This document shows, piece after piece, positions 25,006 through 33,956 of a stretch of DNA of 64,000 bases (its first letter is position 1; the number at the start of each line of letters is the position of its first letter). This DNA comes from Amphritea atlantica (GTDB taxonomy: Bacteria > Pseudomonadota > Gammaproteobacteria > Pseudomonadales > Balneatricaceae), in NCBI RefSeq assembly GCF_900111095.1, contig NZ_FOGB01000001.1, forward strand, positions 434,001 through 498,000, read 5' to 3'. The notes below the pieces were generated by a model that searched no databases, was not told where the DNA came from, and saw nothing but the letters and a program-made list of their open reading frames with translations. Both the position numbers and the translations under genes were made by a program.

Positions 25006-25023
25006 ATATGATCTTTATCATAT
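25006..25023. promoter_or_regulatory. Inverted repeat, probable TetR operator
   Basis: ATATGAT (25006-25012) and ATCATAT (25017-25023) are perfect inverted arms four bases apart in the gap between the divergent tetR and MAPEG genes. Confidence 0.6.
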
Positions 25024-25073
25024 ATAGATTCTTGTTAGCATCAAGAGTTATTAAATTGGGAGGATTAGAAATC

Positions 25074-25475
25074 ATGATCTATGCAATCGCGGCAGTAACC
25101 TTGTTAACAATCTTAATCGGAGTTCTGCTGGTCAGAGAGAGATTATCCAGCGTCCGCAACGGTGAGGTTCCTGCAGGCTATTTTAAACTGATGCAGGGTG
25201 AAGCCCTGCCTGAGCAGATGATTAAAACCGGCCGATGTTACAACAACATGTTTGAGGTACCCTGCCTTTTTTACGTGGTTGGCACGCTGTATATCGTATC
25301 GGGGGTGGAGAACACGGCGGGGCTTCTACTTGCCTGGGCGTTTGTTCTTTTCAGGTCTGCACAGGCCTGGGTTCATCTGACCAGTAATAAAGTCCTCTAT
25401 CGTATGTACCTGTATGGTGGTGGGATTCTATGTGTATTACTGCTATGGATTAATCTGCTTATCGAGCAGATCTAG
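25074..25475 (+). CDS. MAPEG family membrane protein
   Basis: 133 residues with four membrane segments. The sequence fits the MAPEG superfamily (glutathione S-transferase-like): YFKLMQGEALPEQMIKTGRCYNNMFEVPCLFY and RSAQAWVHLTSNKVLYRMYLYGGG. The ATG at 25074 is chosen because GGGAGGATTAG precedes it; an upstream in-frame codon would add an unlikely 22 residues. Bacterial members are mostly uncharacterised; some have peroxidase or transferase activity. Divergent from a TetR gene that likely controls it. Confidence 0.82.
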   Translation: MIYAIAAVTLLTILIGVLLVRERLSSVRNGEVPAGYFKLMQGEALPEQMIKTGRCYNNMFEVPCLFYVVGTLYIVSGVENTAGLLLAWAFVLFRSAQAWVHLTSNKVLYRMYLYGGGILCVLLLWINLLIEQI

Positions 25476-25509
25476 CTACCAGGACCGTGTGAATCCGCTA
25501 GCGTCAGGC

Positions 25510-26784
25510 TTACGGCTTCAGGTTCTCATCGGCGGGATGAGTTTGTTTCCATAGTGGCTGTCCCAGCAAGATCATTGTTATCAGTAAGCCTAGCAAGAGT
25601 GCGTAAAGCATTGCACTGCCCAGGCAGTAGATAAACACCCCGCAGGCTATCAGGCTGATCGCTATTGCTGGCCTGCAACGTTTATCCAGTAACTTCCACG
25701 CGGCCAGCATTGAAGCGGAATACACCACCACAAAGGAACCGTTTACCCAATGGGCCATCAAGGTGAAGTTCATTCTGGCCAGATAGCTGAGCAACAGCAT
25801 CAGTGCAGAGATCAGTATAAAGGTGATCAGTGCTGTCGTGGGGACCCTGTATTGGTTAAGTGAGCGTAACTGATGGGGCAGGATGCCATCGTGACTGAAA
25901 CTCCAGGCCAGACGGGAGAGACTGGCAAAATAGATATTGATCATCGCGATGCCGCTGATAAAGCCTAAGCCTCCGATAATCCAGCGACCACTGTTGCCAA
26001 ACTGCATCTCAAACAGGCCGACCATTGCCAGCGGGTGATCGGGGGCCTGCATCGATAGCCAGGTGCAACCGATATAGATCAGACCTACCAGCAAAACGCC
26101 GGTCAGGGTTGCCGGGATATAATCTTTTTGCACATCTTTGAATTCACTCGCCAGATGGGTGACGGCTTCTATACCCAGAAAGCTCCAGATACCCAGCCCT
26201 ATCGCCTGCATCAGGCCGCTGTAATCGCCCATAATAACAGACTGAGACCTGATGGACGTGGCATCGGTGATGGGTGTCTGAATCAGTGTCGTCGCCAGCA
26301 TCAGGGCAACCACCAACAGAATGGTCAGGGTCAGTCCCATCTGAATACGGCCCGAGAGCTGTAGTCCCCGACGGTTAATATAAAACAGCAGTAAAAAAAC
26401 CAGCAGCTCGCCACAGAGTTGTTGTTCTGGTGAAAGCGTAATGATGGGTTCCAGAAACTTGAATGTCATCACCAGGGCTGCTGCAGCGCCGGGAGGCACA
26501 GAGAACAGAAACAGCAACCCGATAACCCTGCTGGCTAGGGGGCCGAACGCCCGCTCAACAAAATAAGCGGGGCCAGCGGCGTGGGTGAAGCGTCGTCCCA
26601 GTTGGGCAAATACCCAGGTGAGTGGCAGAATACCCAGCAACAGAATAACCCAGGCCCAGATCGCTTTATCGCCGGCTGCAACGATGGTCAGTTGTGGCAG
26701 AATAAAGACCCCGGTTCCCAGCAGAGTGGTGGCAATCAGTCCCATCCCTTGCCAGCGGGTTATTGTTTGATTTAGCCTAGGCAT
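25510..26784 (-). CDS. yjeH: Amino-acid exporter of the YjeH type
   Basis: 424 residues with about twelve membrane segments, APC superfamily. MGLIATTLLGTGVFILPQL and WSFLGIEAVTHLASEFK are typical of YjeH, which exports L-methionine and branched-chain amino acids in E. coli. It diverges from an Lrp/AsnC-type regulator 131 bases away, the usual arrangement for Lrp-controlled amino-acid exporters. That pairing supports export rather than uptake. It also lies near the valine catabolic genes. Confidence 0.87.
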   Translation of the reverse strand: MPRLNQTITRWQGMGLIATTLLGTGVFILPQLTIVAAGDKAIWAWVILLLGILPLTWVFAQLGRRFTHAAGPAYFVERAFGPLASRVIGLLFLFSVPPGAAAALVMTFKFLEPIITLSPEQQLCGELLVFLLLFYINRRGLQLSGRIQMGLTLTILLVVALMLATTLIQTPITDATSIRSQSVIMGDYSGLMQAIGLGIWSFLGIEAVTHLASEFKDVQKDYIPATLTGVLLVGLIYIGCTWLSMQAPDHPLAMVGLFEMQFGNSGRWIIGGLGFISGIAMINIYFASLSRLAWSFSHDGILPHQLRSLNQYRVPTTALITFILISALMLLLSYLARMNFTLMAHWVNGSFVVVYSASMLAAWKLLDKRCRPAIAISLIACGVFIYCLGSAMLYALLLGLLITMILLGQPLWKQTHPADENLKP

Positions 26785-26915
26785 CCTTTAGTCCAGATAA
26801 CGTATAGTGTGTCAGTAGAGTGTACGACCGATGTTAAAATCGTTACGTCGTGGTTTACTGTCAATCTGTAGGTTTTTCACTATATTGCCGACGTTTTGCA
26901 TACTCAGGTTAACCC

Positions 26916-27353
26916 ATGGATAGTTTTGATCAGAAAATAATCGCCGCACTTCGGCAAAATGCCCGGCAGAGCGTTTCCGCTATTGCTGAACAGGTAAATC
27001 TGTCCCGCCCAGCCGTCTCTGAACGGATAAAACGAATGGAGGAGCAGGGCGAGATTCTGGGCTATCAGGTGCTGACCTCGACTAAGGCCGACGAAAGTGG
27101 GCCTCTGAGAGCCTATTTTGAAATTAAGCACGGTGGTTATAAATGCCGTCCGCTGGTTCAGTTGGTGATGCAGTACCCTGAAGTAAAGTACTGTCATGGT
27201 ATTAGCGGCGAAGTGGATCTTCTGGTGTATATCGAATTTTCAGAGATGCAGCGTCTGCACGATATTCTTGCTGAAATTGATAATAAATTACCCCAGGGCG
27301 CTAAGATTGTCACCCATATGGTACTGCAAACCTGGGAGCAATCACCCGGTTGA
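26916..27353 (+). CDS. Lrp/AsnC-family regulator
   Basis: 145 residues: an N-terminal winged helix (DQKIIAALRQNARQSVSAIAEQVNLSRPAVSERIKRMEEQGEILGYQV) and a C-terminal ligand-sensing (RAM) domain (VKYCHGISGEVDLLVYIEFSEMQRLHDIL). It diverges from the YjeH-type exporter and probably controls it in response to an amino acid. Start ATG 26916. Standard length for the family. Confidence 0.92.
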   Translation: MDSFDQKIIAALRQNARQSVSAIAEQVNLSRPAVSERIKRMEEQGEILGYQVLTSTKADESGPLRAYFEIKHGGYKCRPLVQLVMQYPEVKYCHGISGEVDLLVYIEFSEMQRLHDILAEIDNKLPQGAKIVTHMVLQTWEQSPG

Positions 27354-27386
27354 TGCTCATCAGCGATCCCCAGGTGTTTTCACTTA

Positions 27387-27797
27387 TTACCCGTTCTTGC
27401 TTCTGAGCTCGACGGTATTGCCTTCAGGGTCCTGAATATAAGTGGATAGTCCGAAGCCTTCACTGCCATAGCGTTCTGTGAAATCCCCGAAGGCTATTTT
27501 ATGCTTTTTGAGGTGCTCGCGGATCTCATCTTCAGTGATCGGCTCAAGCAGCAGGCAGAAATGGTCCATATTATTCTCTGTTGCTGTCGGAGGGCCGCCA
27601 CCTTCGCGTCCTAACTCACTGTCGACCATCACCAGATCGATCAGCGCATCCCCTGCGCGTAGTTGCACCAATCCTGTTTCCGGCGGTAGGGCCCGTTCAA
27701 CGATACAGCCCAGGACTCCGCAATAAAACGCCAGCATCTCCCCCAGCCGGGTAGTGCGTAATACGATATGATCAATTCCGGCAATGTTAAGTGCCAT
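27387..27797 (-). CDS. VOC-family (glyoxalase-like) protein
   Basis: 136 residues from the ATG at 27797, which has AGAGGTGA upstream; a longer frame upstream would add 14 atypical residues. The vicinal-oxygen-chelate fold is visible: IDHIVLRTTRLGEMLAFYCGVLG at the start, MDHFCLLLEPI in the middle, and YIQDPEGNTVEL at the end. Metal ligands are probably His in IDHIV, the MDHF histidine and Glu in TVEL. It resembles the YwkD/virulence-type glyoxalase group; the substrate is unknown. It lies just downstream of the AraC gene, 54 bases away, in the same direction. Confidence 0.85.
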   Translation of the reverse strand: MALNIAGIDHIVLRTTRLGEMLAFYCGVLGCIVERALPPETGLVQLRAGDALIDLVMVDSELGREGGGPPTATENNMDHFCLLLEPITEDEIREHLKKHKIAFGDFTERYGSEGFGLSTYIQDPEGNTVELRSKNG

Positions 27798-27850
27798 ATT
27801 CACCTCTGCTAAAACTGTGTCAGGTAATCGTTTAGTCACTATAAACTAAA

Positions 27851-28768
27851 TTAAACGGTTGCGGTTTTAAAGCTCTTATACGACCAGGCGCCGACCTGCA
27901 GTTTGCGATATTGGGTGGGTGATATACCCATCACCTTCTTGAAAACGCGGGAGAAGTAATAAGCGTCTTCATAGCCCACCATAAAGGCCACCTCTGCAAT
28001 GGTTCTGCTACTGATATCCAGCAGGTGACAGGCGCGTTCAATTTTCAGATGGATAAAGTGGTTGATCGGTGTGGTGCCGGTGATATCTCTATACTTCTTA
28101 ATAAAGTGATATTTTGACAGGTTAACGCTGGCCGCCAGGGTATCGATATCCAGCTGTTCATGAATACGAGCCTGCATCAGGCTGTGAATTTTTTCCAGAT
28201 CAAAACTGTCGGCATCCTGGCTGCGTACCAGCGGCTGTAGCAGCGCAATATGGGTGAGTATCTGCCGCAACTGGTTTGCCGCATTGATAAAGGCGTTCAG
28301 ATGGTAGCTGCTATGTCGTGCTTCCAGCAGGGCATCGAACTCACTCACCAGACTACTGTGCAGCCCTAAGTGAACCACCGGTTTCTGTTCTGAGATTTGC
28401 AGATGAGTAATAAAGTCATCTGCCAGCGCCCCTTCAAAATGACACCAGTAGATGGTCCAGGGGATATTCAGACTGGATGCATATTGATGAGCTGTGCCCC
28501 GGGGTAACACAATCAGATCACCGCTATTTACCGCAATATTCTTCTGGTTAACGCGAATTTTACCTTTGCCATCGAGGCAATATATCAGTAGATGATCATC
28601 ATGTTCCAGGCGCTCCATACGGTGGCCTTCTGCCTCTTTATAATAGCCGGCGCCGAGTGGGTAAAGATCCTTTGAAAGCTTGTTATTACTGAGTTTTTCG
28701 ATGATTTTGTGGGGTATGATAAAGCGGATGCTCTGGGGCGGAAGAGGCCAGTTTGACGGTGTGCTCAT
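27851..28768 (-). CDS. mmsR: AraC-family regulator, MmsR-like
   Basis: 305 residues. The N-terminal part is an AraC-type cupin (HDDHLLIYCLDGKGKIRVNQKNIAVNSGDLIVLPRGTAHQY, about 56-95), and the C-terminal part has two helix-turn-helix units (about 205-300: LDIDTLAASVNLSKYHFIKKYR, TIAEVAFMVGYEDAYYFSRVFKKVMGISPTQYR). It is divergent from mmsA, exactly as MmsR is in Pseudomonas aeruginosa, where it activates mmsAB in response to valine catabolites. Two half-sites 21 bp apart lie in the shared intergenic region. The symbol rests on family plus position. Confidence 0.8.
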   Translation of the reverse strand: MSTPSNWPLPPQSIRFIIPHKIIEKLSNNKLSKDLYPLGAGYYKEAEGHRMERLEHDDHLLIYCLDGKGKIRVNQKNIAVNSGDLIVLPRGTAHQYASSLNIPWTIYWCHFEGALADDFITHLQISEQKPVVHLGLHSSLVSEFDALLEARHSSYHLNAFINAANQLRQILTHIALLQPLVRSQDADSFDLEKIHSLMQARIHEQLDIDTLAASVNLSKYHFIKKYRDITGTTPINHFIHLKIERACHLLDISSRTIAEVAFMVGYEDAYYFSRVFKKVMGISPTQYRKLQVGAWSYKSFKTATV

Positions 28769-28830
28769 CGGGTCTGCTCGACTAAGGTAGTATAGGGTAT
28801 AAAGGGTTTGTAAGGGTATTCATGTATTAA

Positions 28831-28858
28831 ATAGCAATATAGTCCATTAATATAGCAA
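28831..28858. promoter_or_regulatory. AraC-like direct half-sites upstream of mmsA
   Basis: ATAGCAA occurs at 28831-28837 and 28852-28858, exactly 21 bp apart. The first continues as TAGC-N7-TCCATT, close to the AraC half-site TAGC-N7-TCCATA, and 21 bp is the spacing of araI1-araI2. They lie about 150 bases before mmsA. Confidence 0.55.
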
Positions 28859-29005
28859 CATTATGAATCATCTGCAGTCAGAAGCTGTGCTTTAATTGAA
28901 TCCATGGTGCCCCCTCTGTATTCGGGAAAACGGTCCTGTTCTAACCGTGACAAAAACAAGCAAGAACTGAATTATAAAAACTGAACTATAAAAAAGGTGC
29001 AAAAC

Positions 29006-30499
29006 ATGTCTCAGCAAGTCCCTCTACTGATCAATGGTGAACTGGTTCAGAGCCGCAGTGAAAACTGGATTCCGGTAACCAACCCTGCCACCCAGGAAGT
29101 CATTGCTCAGGTACCTTGTGCGACGCCTGCCGAAGTAGATCAGGCGGTCGAAGCCGCAAAAGCCGCGTTTGAATCCTGGAAAGAGACCCCTGTCGGTGAG
29201 CGTGCCCGTCTGATGCTGCGTTATCAGGCGTTGCTGAAAGAGAATCATGATCAGATTGCTGAGCTGCTGTCACAGGAAACCGGTAAAACCTTTGAAGACG
29301 CTAAGGGGGATGTGTGGCGCGGTATCGAAGTGGTCGAGCACGCCTGCAATATTGCTTCACTGAGCATGGGGGAGACGGTTGAAAACGTGGCCCGCAAGAT
29401 CGACTGCTACAGCATCACTCAACCACTGGGTGTCTGTGTGGGTATTACCCCGTTTAACTTCCCGGCGATGATTCCTCTGTGGATGTTCCCCATGGCAATT
29501 GCCTGTGGTAACACCTTTGTCCTGAAACCATCCGAACAAGACCCGCTGACGCCGATGCGTCTGGCAGAGCTGTTTAAAGAAGCCGGTGCCCCGGATGGTC
29601 TGCTGCAGGTAGTTCACGGCACCAAAGATGTTGTTGATCAGTTGCTGACGCACAAAGATACGCCAGCGATCTCTTTCGTTGGTTCTGTCGCGGTCGGTGA
29701 GCATATCTACCGTACCGGTACTGATAAGATGAAGCGGGTACAGGCGTTTGCCGGGGCTAAGAACCATATGGTGATTATGCCGGATGCCGCTAAGAATCAG
29801 GTGGTCAACAGCATTGCCGGAGCCTCTGTCGGTGCCGCAGGTCAGCGCTGTATGGCAATTTCGGTCGCCGTATTTGTCGGTAATTCACGGGAGTGGATTC
29901 CAGAGGTTCGTGATGCCCTGGCTAAAGTGCGCCCCGGTGCCTGGAATGACCCTGAAGCGGGTTATGGCCCACAGATTAACCCACAGGCCAAACAACGAAT
30001 CCTGAACTTTATTCAGGAAGGTAAAGATGCTGGTGCCGAGTGTATTCTGGATGGTTCTGAGTGTGTCGTTGAAGGATTTCCCGACGGGAACTGGGTTGGC
30101 CCAACCATGTTCAGAGGCGTCACCCGGGATATGTCCATCTATCAGGAAGAGATCTTTGGGCCGGTACTGATTACACTGGAAGTGGATACCATTGAAGAAG
30201 CGATCGCACTGATCAACGAAAACCCTTACGGTAATGGTACTTCCATCTTTACCTCATCCGGTGCAGCTGCGCGTAAGTATCAGCACGAGATTAAAGTGGG
30301 TCAGGTTGGTATCAACGTACCGGTACCCGTGCCACTGCCTATGTTCTCGTTCACTGGTTGGAGAAAATCGTTCTACGGTGATCAGCATGCCTATGGGAAG
30401 CAAGCAGTTAAGTTCTACACCGAGACTAAAACCGTCACTGCACGCTGGTTTGAGGATGATATTGATACCGGGGTTAACACCACGATACATCTGAAATAA
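29006..30499 (+). CDS. mmsA: Methylmalonate-semialdehyde dehydrogenase (CoA-acylating)
   Basis: 497 residues, the family's normal length. MmsA oxidises methylmalonate semialdehyde (from valine) to propionyl-CoA with NAD and CoA. The catalytic cysteine is Cys282 in [23 protein letters not shown] and [13 protein letters not shown] mark the cofactor site, and [10 protein letters not shown] is typical of MmsA. The ATG at 29006 lies behind AAAAAGGTG; a GTG three codons upstream is less likely. It heads the valine catabolic cluster and diverges from the AraC regulator. Confidence 0.95.
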   Translation: MSQQVPLLINGELVQSRSENWIPVTNPATQEVIAQVPCATPAEVDQAVEAAKAAFESWKETPVGERARLMLRYQALLKENHDQIAELLSQETGKTFEDAKGDVWRGIEVVEHACNIASLSMGETVENVARKIDCYSITQPLGVCVGITPFNFPAMIPLWMFPMAIACGNTFVLKPSEQDPLTPMRLAELFKEAGAPDGLLQVVHGTKDVVDQLLTHKDTPAISFVGSVAVGEHIYRTGTDKMKRVQAFAGAKNHMVIMPDAAKNQVVNSIAGASVGAAGQRCMAISVAVFVGNSREWIPEVRDALAKVRPGAWNDPEAGYGPQINPQAKQRILNFIQEGKDAGAECILDGSECVVEGFPDGNWVGPTMFRGVTRDMSIYQEEIFGPVLITLEVDTIEEAIALINENPYGNGTSIFTSSGAAARKYQHEIKVGQVGINVPVPVPLPMFSFTGWRKSFYGDQHAYGKQAVKFYTETKTVTARWFEDDIDTGVNTTIHLK

Positions 30500-30500
30500 T

Positions 30501-30696
30501 TTTTGTCGCCTGAGCTATTGCGCTTGGTGACTCTGCGTTAAAAGCTGGCTTAAAGTGCTCAGCGGCAGTTAACTGCCACAACGTCCGAAGGACGGCCCGT
30601 AAGGGTGAGCTTTGCGAATATTGACAACAGTCAACTCCGCCTTTGCGCCAGCTTTTGCCTTGATTCACCGGCGCTCATTACGCTCAGCCAACAAAA
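30501..30696. repeat. Long imperfect inverted repeat between mmsA and the acyl-CoA dehydrogenase gene
   Basis: About 59 bases (30501-30559, starting TTTTGTCGCCTGAGC) are imperfectly complementary to 30638-30696 (ending GCTCAGCCAACAAAA). The core between them contains smaller hairpins (GTCCGAAGGAC; CAGTTAACTG). It codes for nothing evident and resembles a dispersed intergenic repeat or MITE-like element. Folded as RNA it would separate mmsA from the downstream genes. Confidence 0.65.
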
Positions 30697-30773
30697 ATGG
30701 GATTAGTCGTTAAATACACTCTGACTCTTCAGAGTAATAATAAGAATCTACCTGTGTTAAGTACGGAGCATCT

Positions 30774-31931
30774 ATGGATTTTGAACTGAATGAGGAACAG
30801 GTGGCGTTTGCCGATATGGCGCGCGCGTTTGCTCAGAATGAACTGGAACCCAATGCCGGGGAGTGGGATCTGCAGCAGACCTTTCCCGTTGATGTGCTGA
30901 AAGCCGCGGGAGAGCTCGGTTTCTGCGGCCTCTATTCCCATGAGGATGTTGGCGGTCTGGGCCTGAGCCGGTTAGATTCCAGCATTATCTTTGAACAGCT
31001 GGCGATGGGATGTACCTCGACCACCGCCTTTATCACGATTCATAATATGGCCACCTGGATGATCTCCGAGTTTGGCGCAGAGGATGTGCGTCAGCAGTGG
31101 TGTCCGCAACTGACCGCCGGTGAGAAGCTGGCCTCCTACTGCCTGACGGAACCCAATGCCGGTTCCGATGCCGGATCATTGAAAACCTCTGCCCGCCGTG
31201 ATGGCGATGACTATCTGTTGAACGGCAGCAAAATCTTCATCTCTGGTGCCGGTGCAACCGACTGCCTGGTGGTGATGGCGCGTACGGGAGAGGAAGGGCC
31301 GAAAGGGATCTCCGCGTTTGCCGTTGATGCCACACTGCCCGGCATCACCTATGGCCGTAAAGAGGAGAAGATGGGCTGGAATAGTCAGCCAACCCGGATG
31401 ATTACCTTTGAGGATGTGCGTATTCCAGCTTCGGCGCTTCTTGGTCAGGAAGGCGATGGTTTCAGGATCGCGATGCGGGGCCTGGATGGTGGGCGCATCA
31501 ATATCGCCACCTGCTCTGTGGGTACCGCTCAGCAGGCGTTGAATAAAGCCACCGAATATATGCATGAACGAAAGCAGTTTGGTCAGTCGTTGGCGAACTT
31601 CCAGGCGTTGCAGTTTAAACTGGCTAACGCTGCCACCGAGTTGGTGGCTGCCAGGCAGATGGTGCGTATGGCGGCAGCCCGTCTGGATAATAACCATCCG
31701 GATAAAACCACCTACTGTGCGATGGCGAAGCGTTTTGCCACTGATGTTGGTTATAACGTTGCCGATGAAGCGCTGCAGATTTTTGGGGGGAACGGTTATA
31801 TCAAAGAGTATCCGATGGAACGCTTCCTGCGGGATAACCGGGTGCACCGGATTCTTGAAGGCACTAACGAGATTATGAATGTGATTATCGCCCGTCGTTT
31901 GCTAATGCAAAATGCCGCAGAGCTGCTGTAA
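30774..31931 (+). CDS. Isobutyryl-CoA dehydrogenase-like acyl-CoA dehydrogenase
   Basis: 385 residues with the full acyl-CoA dehydrogenase fold. FAD-binding stretches CLTEPNAGSDAGSLKT and WNSQPTRMITFEDVRIP are intact, and the catalytic base is Glu362 in ILEGTNEIM. Between mmsA and genes for an enoyl-CoA hydratase and 3-hydroxyisobutyryl-CoA hydrolase, the expected substrate is isobutyryl-CoA, giving methacrylyl-CoA. Electrons would pass to ETF, encoded 5 kb downstream. Substrate choice is inferred from context. Confidence 0.9.
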   Translation: MDFELNEEQVAFADMARAFAQNELEPNAGEWDLQQTFPVDVLKAAGELGFCGLYSHEDVGGLGLSRLDSSIIFEQLAMGCTSTTAFITIHNMATWMISEFGAEDVRQQWCPQLTAGEKLASYCLTEPNAGSDAGSLKTSARRDGDDYLLNGSKIFISGAGATDCLVVMARTGEEGPKGISAFAVDATLPGITYGRKEEKMGWNSQPTRMITFEDVRIPASALLGQEGDGFRIAMRGLDGGRINIATCSVGTAQQALNKATEYMHERKQFGQSLANFQALQFKLANAATELVAARQMVRMAAARLDNNHPDKTTYCAMAKRFATDVGYNVADEALQIFGGNGYIKEYPMERFLRDNRVHRILEGTNEIMNVIIARRLLMQNAAELL

Positions 31932-32010
31932 ATCGCGGGTTAGATTAACCAGAACCGGGGTTGTTAGCTTCCCGGATAAAGAACAGAGTTGAACAGAAAG
32001 GAAGATCACC

Positions 32011-32787
32011 ATGACCGACAAGCTGATAGTTGAGAAGCGGGGCAGTATTGCCTTGCTGACAATGAATAATCCGCCAGCTAATACCTGGACAGAAGAGAGT
32101 CTTAAAGGGCTTAAAACGCTGGTGGAAGAGCTGAACGCTGATCGTGATATCTATAGTCTGGTGATTACCGGACAGGGCAAAAAATTCTTCTCAGCCGGAG
32201 CGGATCTGAACCTGTTTGCCGAGGGCGATCGCAGTGTAGCCCGGGATATAGCGCGTTATTTTGGTGAAGCGTTTGAAACCCTGAGCCAGTTCCGCGGGGT
32301 CTCTATCGCAGCCATCAATGGTTTTGCCATGGGCGGTGGTCTGGAGGTCGCACTGGCCTGTGATATCCGTATCGCCGAAGAGCAGTCACAGATGGCGCTG
32401 CCGGAAGCCAAAGTAGGCTTGCTGCCCTGTGCTGGTGGCACCCAGAACCTCACTATGCTGGTGGGTGAGGGCTGGACCAAACGGATGATCCTCTGCGGTG
32501 AGCGCATTAAAGCCGCGAAAGCTCAGGAGATAGGCCTGGTGGAAGAGGTTGTGCCGCAGGGGCAGGCGTTGGAAAAAGCGTTGGAGCTGGCGGCAAACGT
32601 GGCTCAGCAGAGCCCAACCGCAGTAGCGTCCTGCAAGCAGCTGATCCAGAACAACCGCACCCAGCACTGGAGTGCCGGTTATATTCTCGAGCGGGAACTG
32701 TTTGTCGATCTGTTCTTTACCGAAGATCAGAAAGAGGGGGTGAATGCCTTCCTGGGTAAACGTGCCCCACAGTGGAAAAACCGCTAA
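32011..32787 (+). CDS. Enoyl-CoA hydratase (probable methacrylyl-CoA hydratase)
   Basis: 258 residues, crotonase fold. The oxyanion-hole segments are KKFFSAGADLNLF and INGFAMGGGLEVALACD, and MALPEAKVGLLPCAGGTQNL carries the active glutamates region. In the valine route it should hydrate methacrylyl-CoA to 3-hydroxyisobutyryl-CoA. It follows the acyl-CoA dehydrogenase by 79 bases with AAGGAAGA as ribosome site and precedes the hydrolase gene by 21 bases. Confidence 0.9.
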   Translation: MTDKLIVEKRGSIALLTMNNPPANTWTEESLKGLKTLVEELNADRDIYSLVITGQGKKFFSAGADLNLFAEGDRSVARDIARYFGEAFETLSQFRGVSIAAINGFAMGGGLEVALACDIRIAEEQSQMALPEAKVGLLPCAGGTQNLTMLVGEGWTKRMILCGERIKAAKAQEIGLVEEVVPQGQALEKALELAANVAQQSPTAVASCKQLIQNNRTQHWSAGYILERELFVDLFFTEDQKEGVNAFLGKRAPQWKNR

Positions 32788-32808
32788 GCGGCATACAGGA
32801 GAGAATTG

Positions 32809-33906
32809 ATGAGCTGTGTACTGTTTAATGAATACCCGACCCGCGACGGCAAAAAAATTGTTGAGATCCAGCTGAACGCAGAACGGAGTCTGAATGCGCT
32901 GACGCTGGAGATGATCGATCTGATTCAGCCAAAACTGGATCAATGGAAAACCGATGATGCCGTGGTTGCTGTGCTCCTCGATAGCGCCGGAGAGAAAGCC
33001 TTCTGCGCCGGAGGTGATGTGGTCAACCTGTACAAGTCGATGACCGGTGATGGTGATCCGCAGTTTCCAACCGATTTTTTTACCCGGGAATATATTCTCG
33101 ATTACACCATTCACACCTATCCCAAGCCGATTATCTGTTGGGGTCATGGCATTGTGATGGGCGGTGGTATGGGGCTGATGAACGGCTGTAGCCACCGTAT
33201 CGTCACCGAGAAAACTCATATGGCGATGCCTGAAGTGACTATCGGCCTTTATCCTGATGTTGGTGGTAGTTGGTTTTTGAACCATATGCCGGGTCGTACC
33301 GGTCTGTTTCTGGGCCTCACCGGCAACCCGATGAATGCCGCAGATGCCTTGTTCCTGGGGCTGGCGGATCGGTTTATCGCCGCAGAGCTGCGTAGCCAGA
33401 TGCTGGATGGACTACAGGCTGAAAGCTGGGAGGGTTGTGCCCATGCTGCCACCAATCGGGTGCTGCGCGACCTGGAGCAGCAGTCTCAGGCGGCGTTTAA
33501 TGCGGACTCACCGGTGCAGAATCACTACTCGTTTATTCAGCAGATTACCGACAAAGACTCTCTGCCGGAGCTGGTTGAAGGTTTATTGGCCGTCGACAGC
33601 GATGACAAGTGGATCAATCGGGCACAGAAAGCGATCAGTCATGGTAGTCCACTGGCGATTCATATCATCAGGCAGCAGATGGAAGTGACTAAGCATATGT
33701 CACTGAAACAGGTGTTTGAAAGTGAAATGATTCTGTCGGTACAGTGCTGTAAGCAGCGGGAGTTTCCCGAAGGTGTACGGGCACTATTAGTGGATAAAGA
33801 TGGTGCTCCGCAATGGATTTATAAGACAGTCGGGGAAGTTGATCCGGCATTTGTCGATCAGTTCTTCGAATCCCCGTGGGAGGTTAACCCACTGGCGTCA
33901 CTCTAA
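32809..33906 (+). CDS. 3-Hydroxyisobutyryl-CoA hydrolase
   Basis: 365 residues, the longer crotonase type typical of this hydrolase. Diagnostic stretches are KAFCAGGDVVNLYKSM, WGHGIVMGGGMGLMNGCSHRIVTEKTHMAMPEVTIGLYPDVGGSWFLN, and the C-terminal ECH_2 extension. It hydrolyses 3-hydroxyisobutyryl-CoA to free 3-hydroxyisobutyrate, the substrate of MmsB encoded next. The ATG at 32809 follows CAGGAGAG; a TTG one codon earlier is less likely. Confidence 0.92.
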   Translation: MSCVLFNEYPTRDGKKIVEIQLNAERSLNALTLEMIDLIQPKLDQWKTDDAVVAVLLDSAGEKAFCAGGDVVNLYKSMTGDGDPQFPTDFFTREYILDYTIHTYPKPIICWGHGIVMGGGMGLMNGCSHRIVTEKTHMAMPEVTIGLYPDVGGSWFLNHMPGRTGLFLGLTGNPMNAADALFLGLADRFIAAELRSQMLDGLQAESWEGCAHAATNRVLRDLEQQSQAAFNADSPVQNHYSFIQQITDKDSLPELVEGLLAVDSDDKWINRAQKAISHGSPLAIHIIRQQMEVTKHMSLKQVFESEMILSVQCCKQREFPEGVRALLVDKDGAPQWIYKTVGEVDPAFVDQFFESPWEVNPLASL

Positions 33907-33956
33907 TTTAGCCGTTTAACAAGAACGTTAATAAGAATTAAAAGAGGCAAAGTGTT

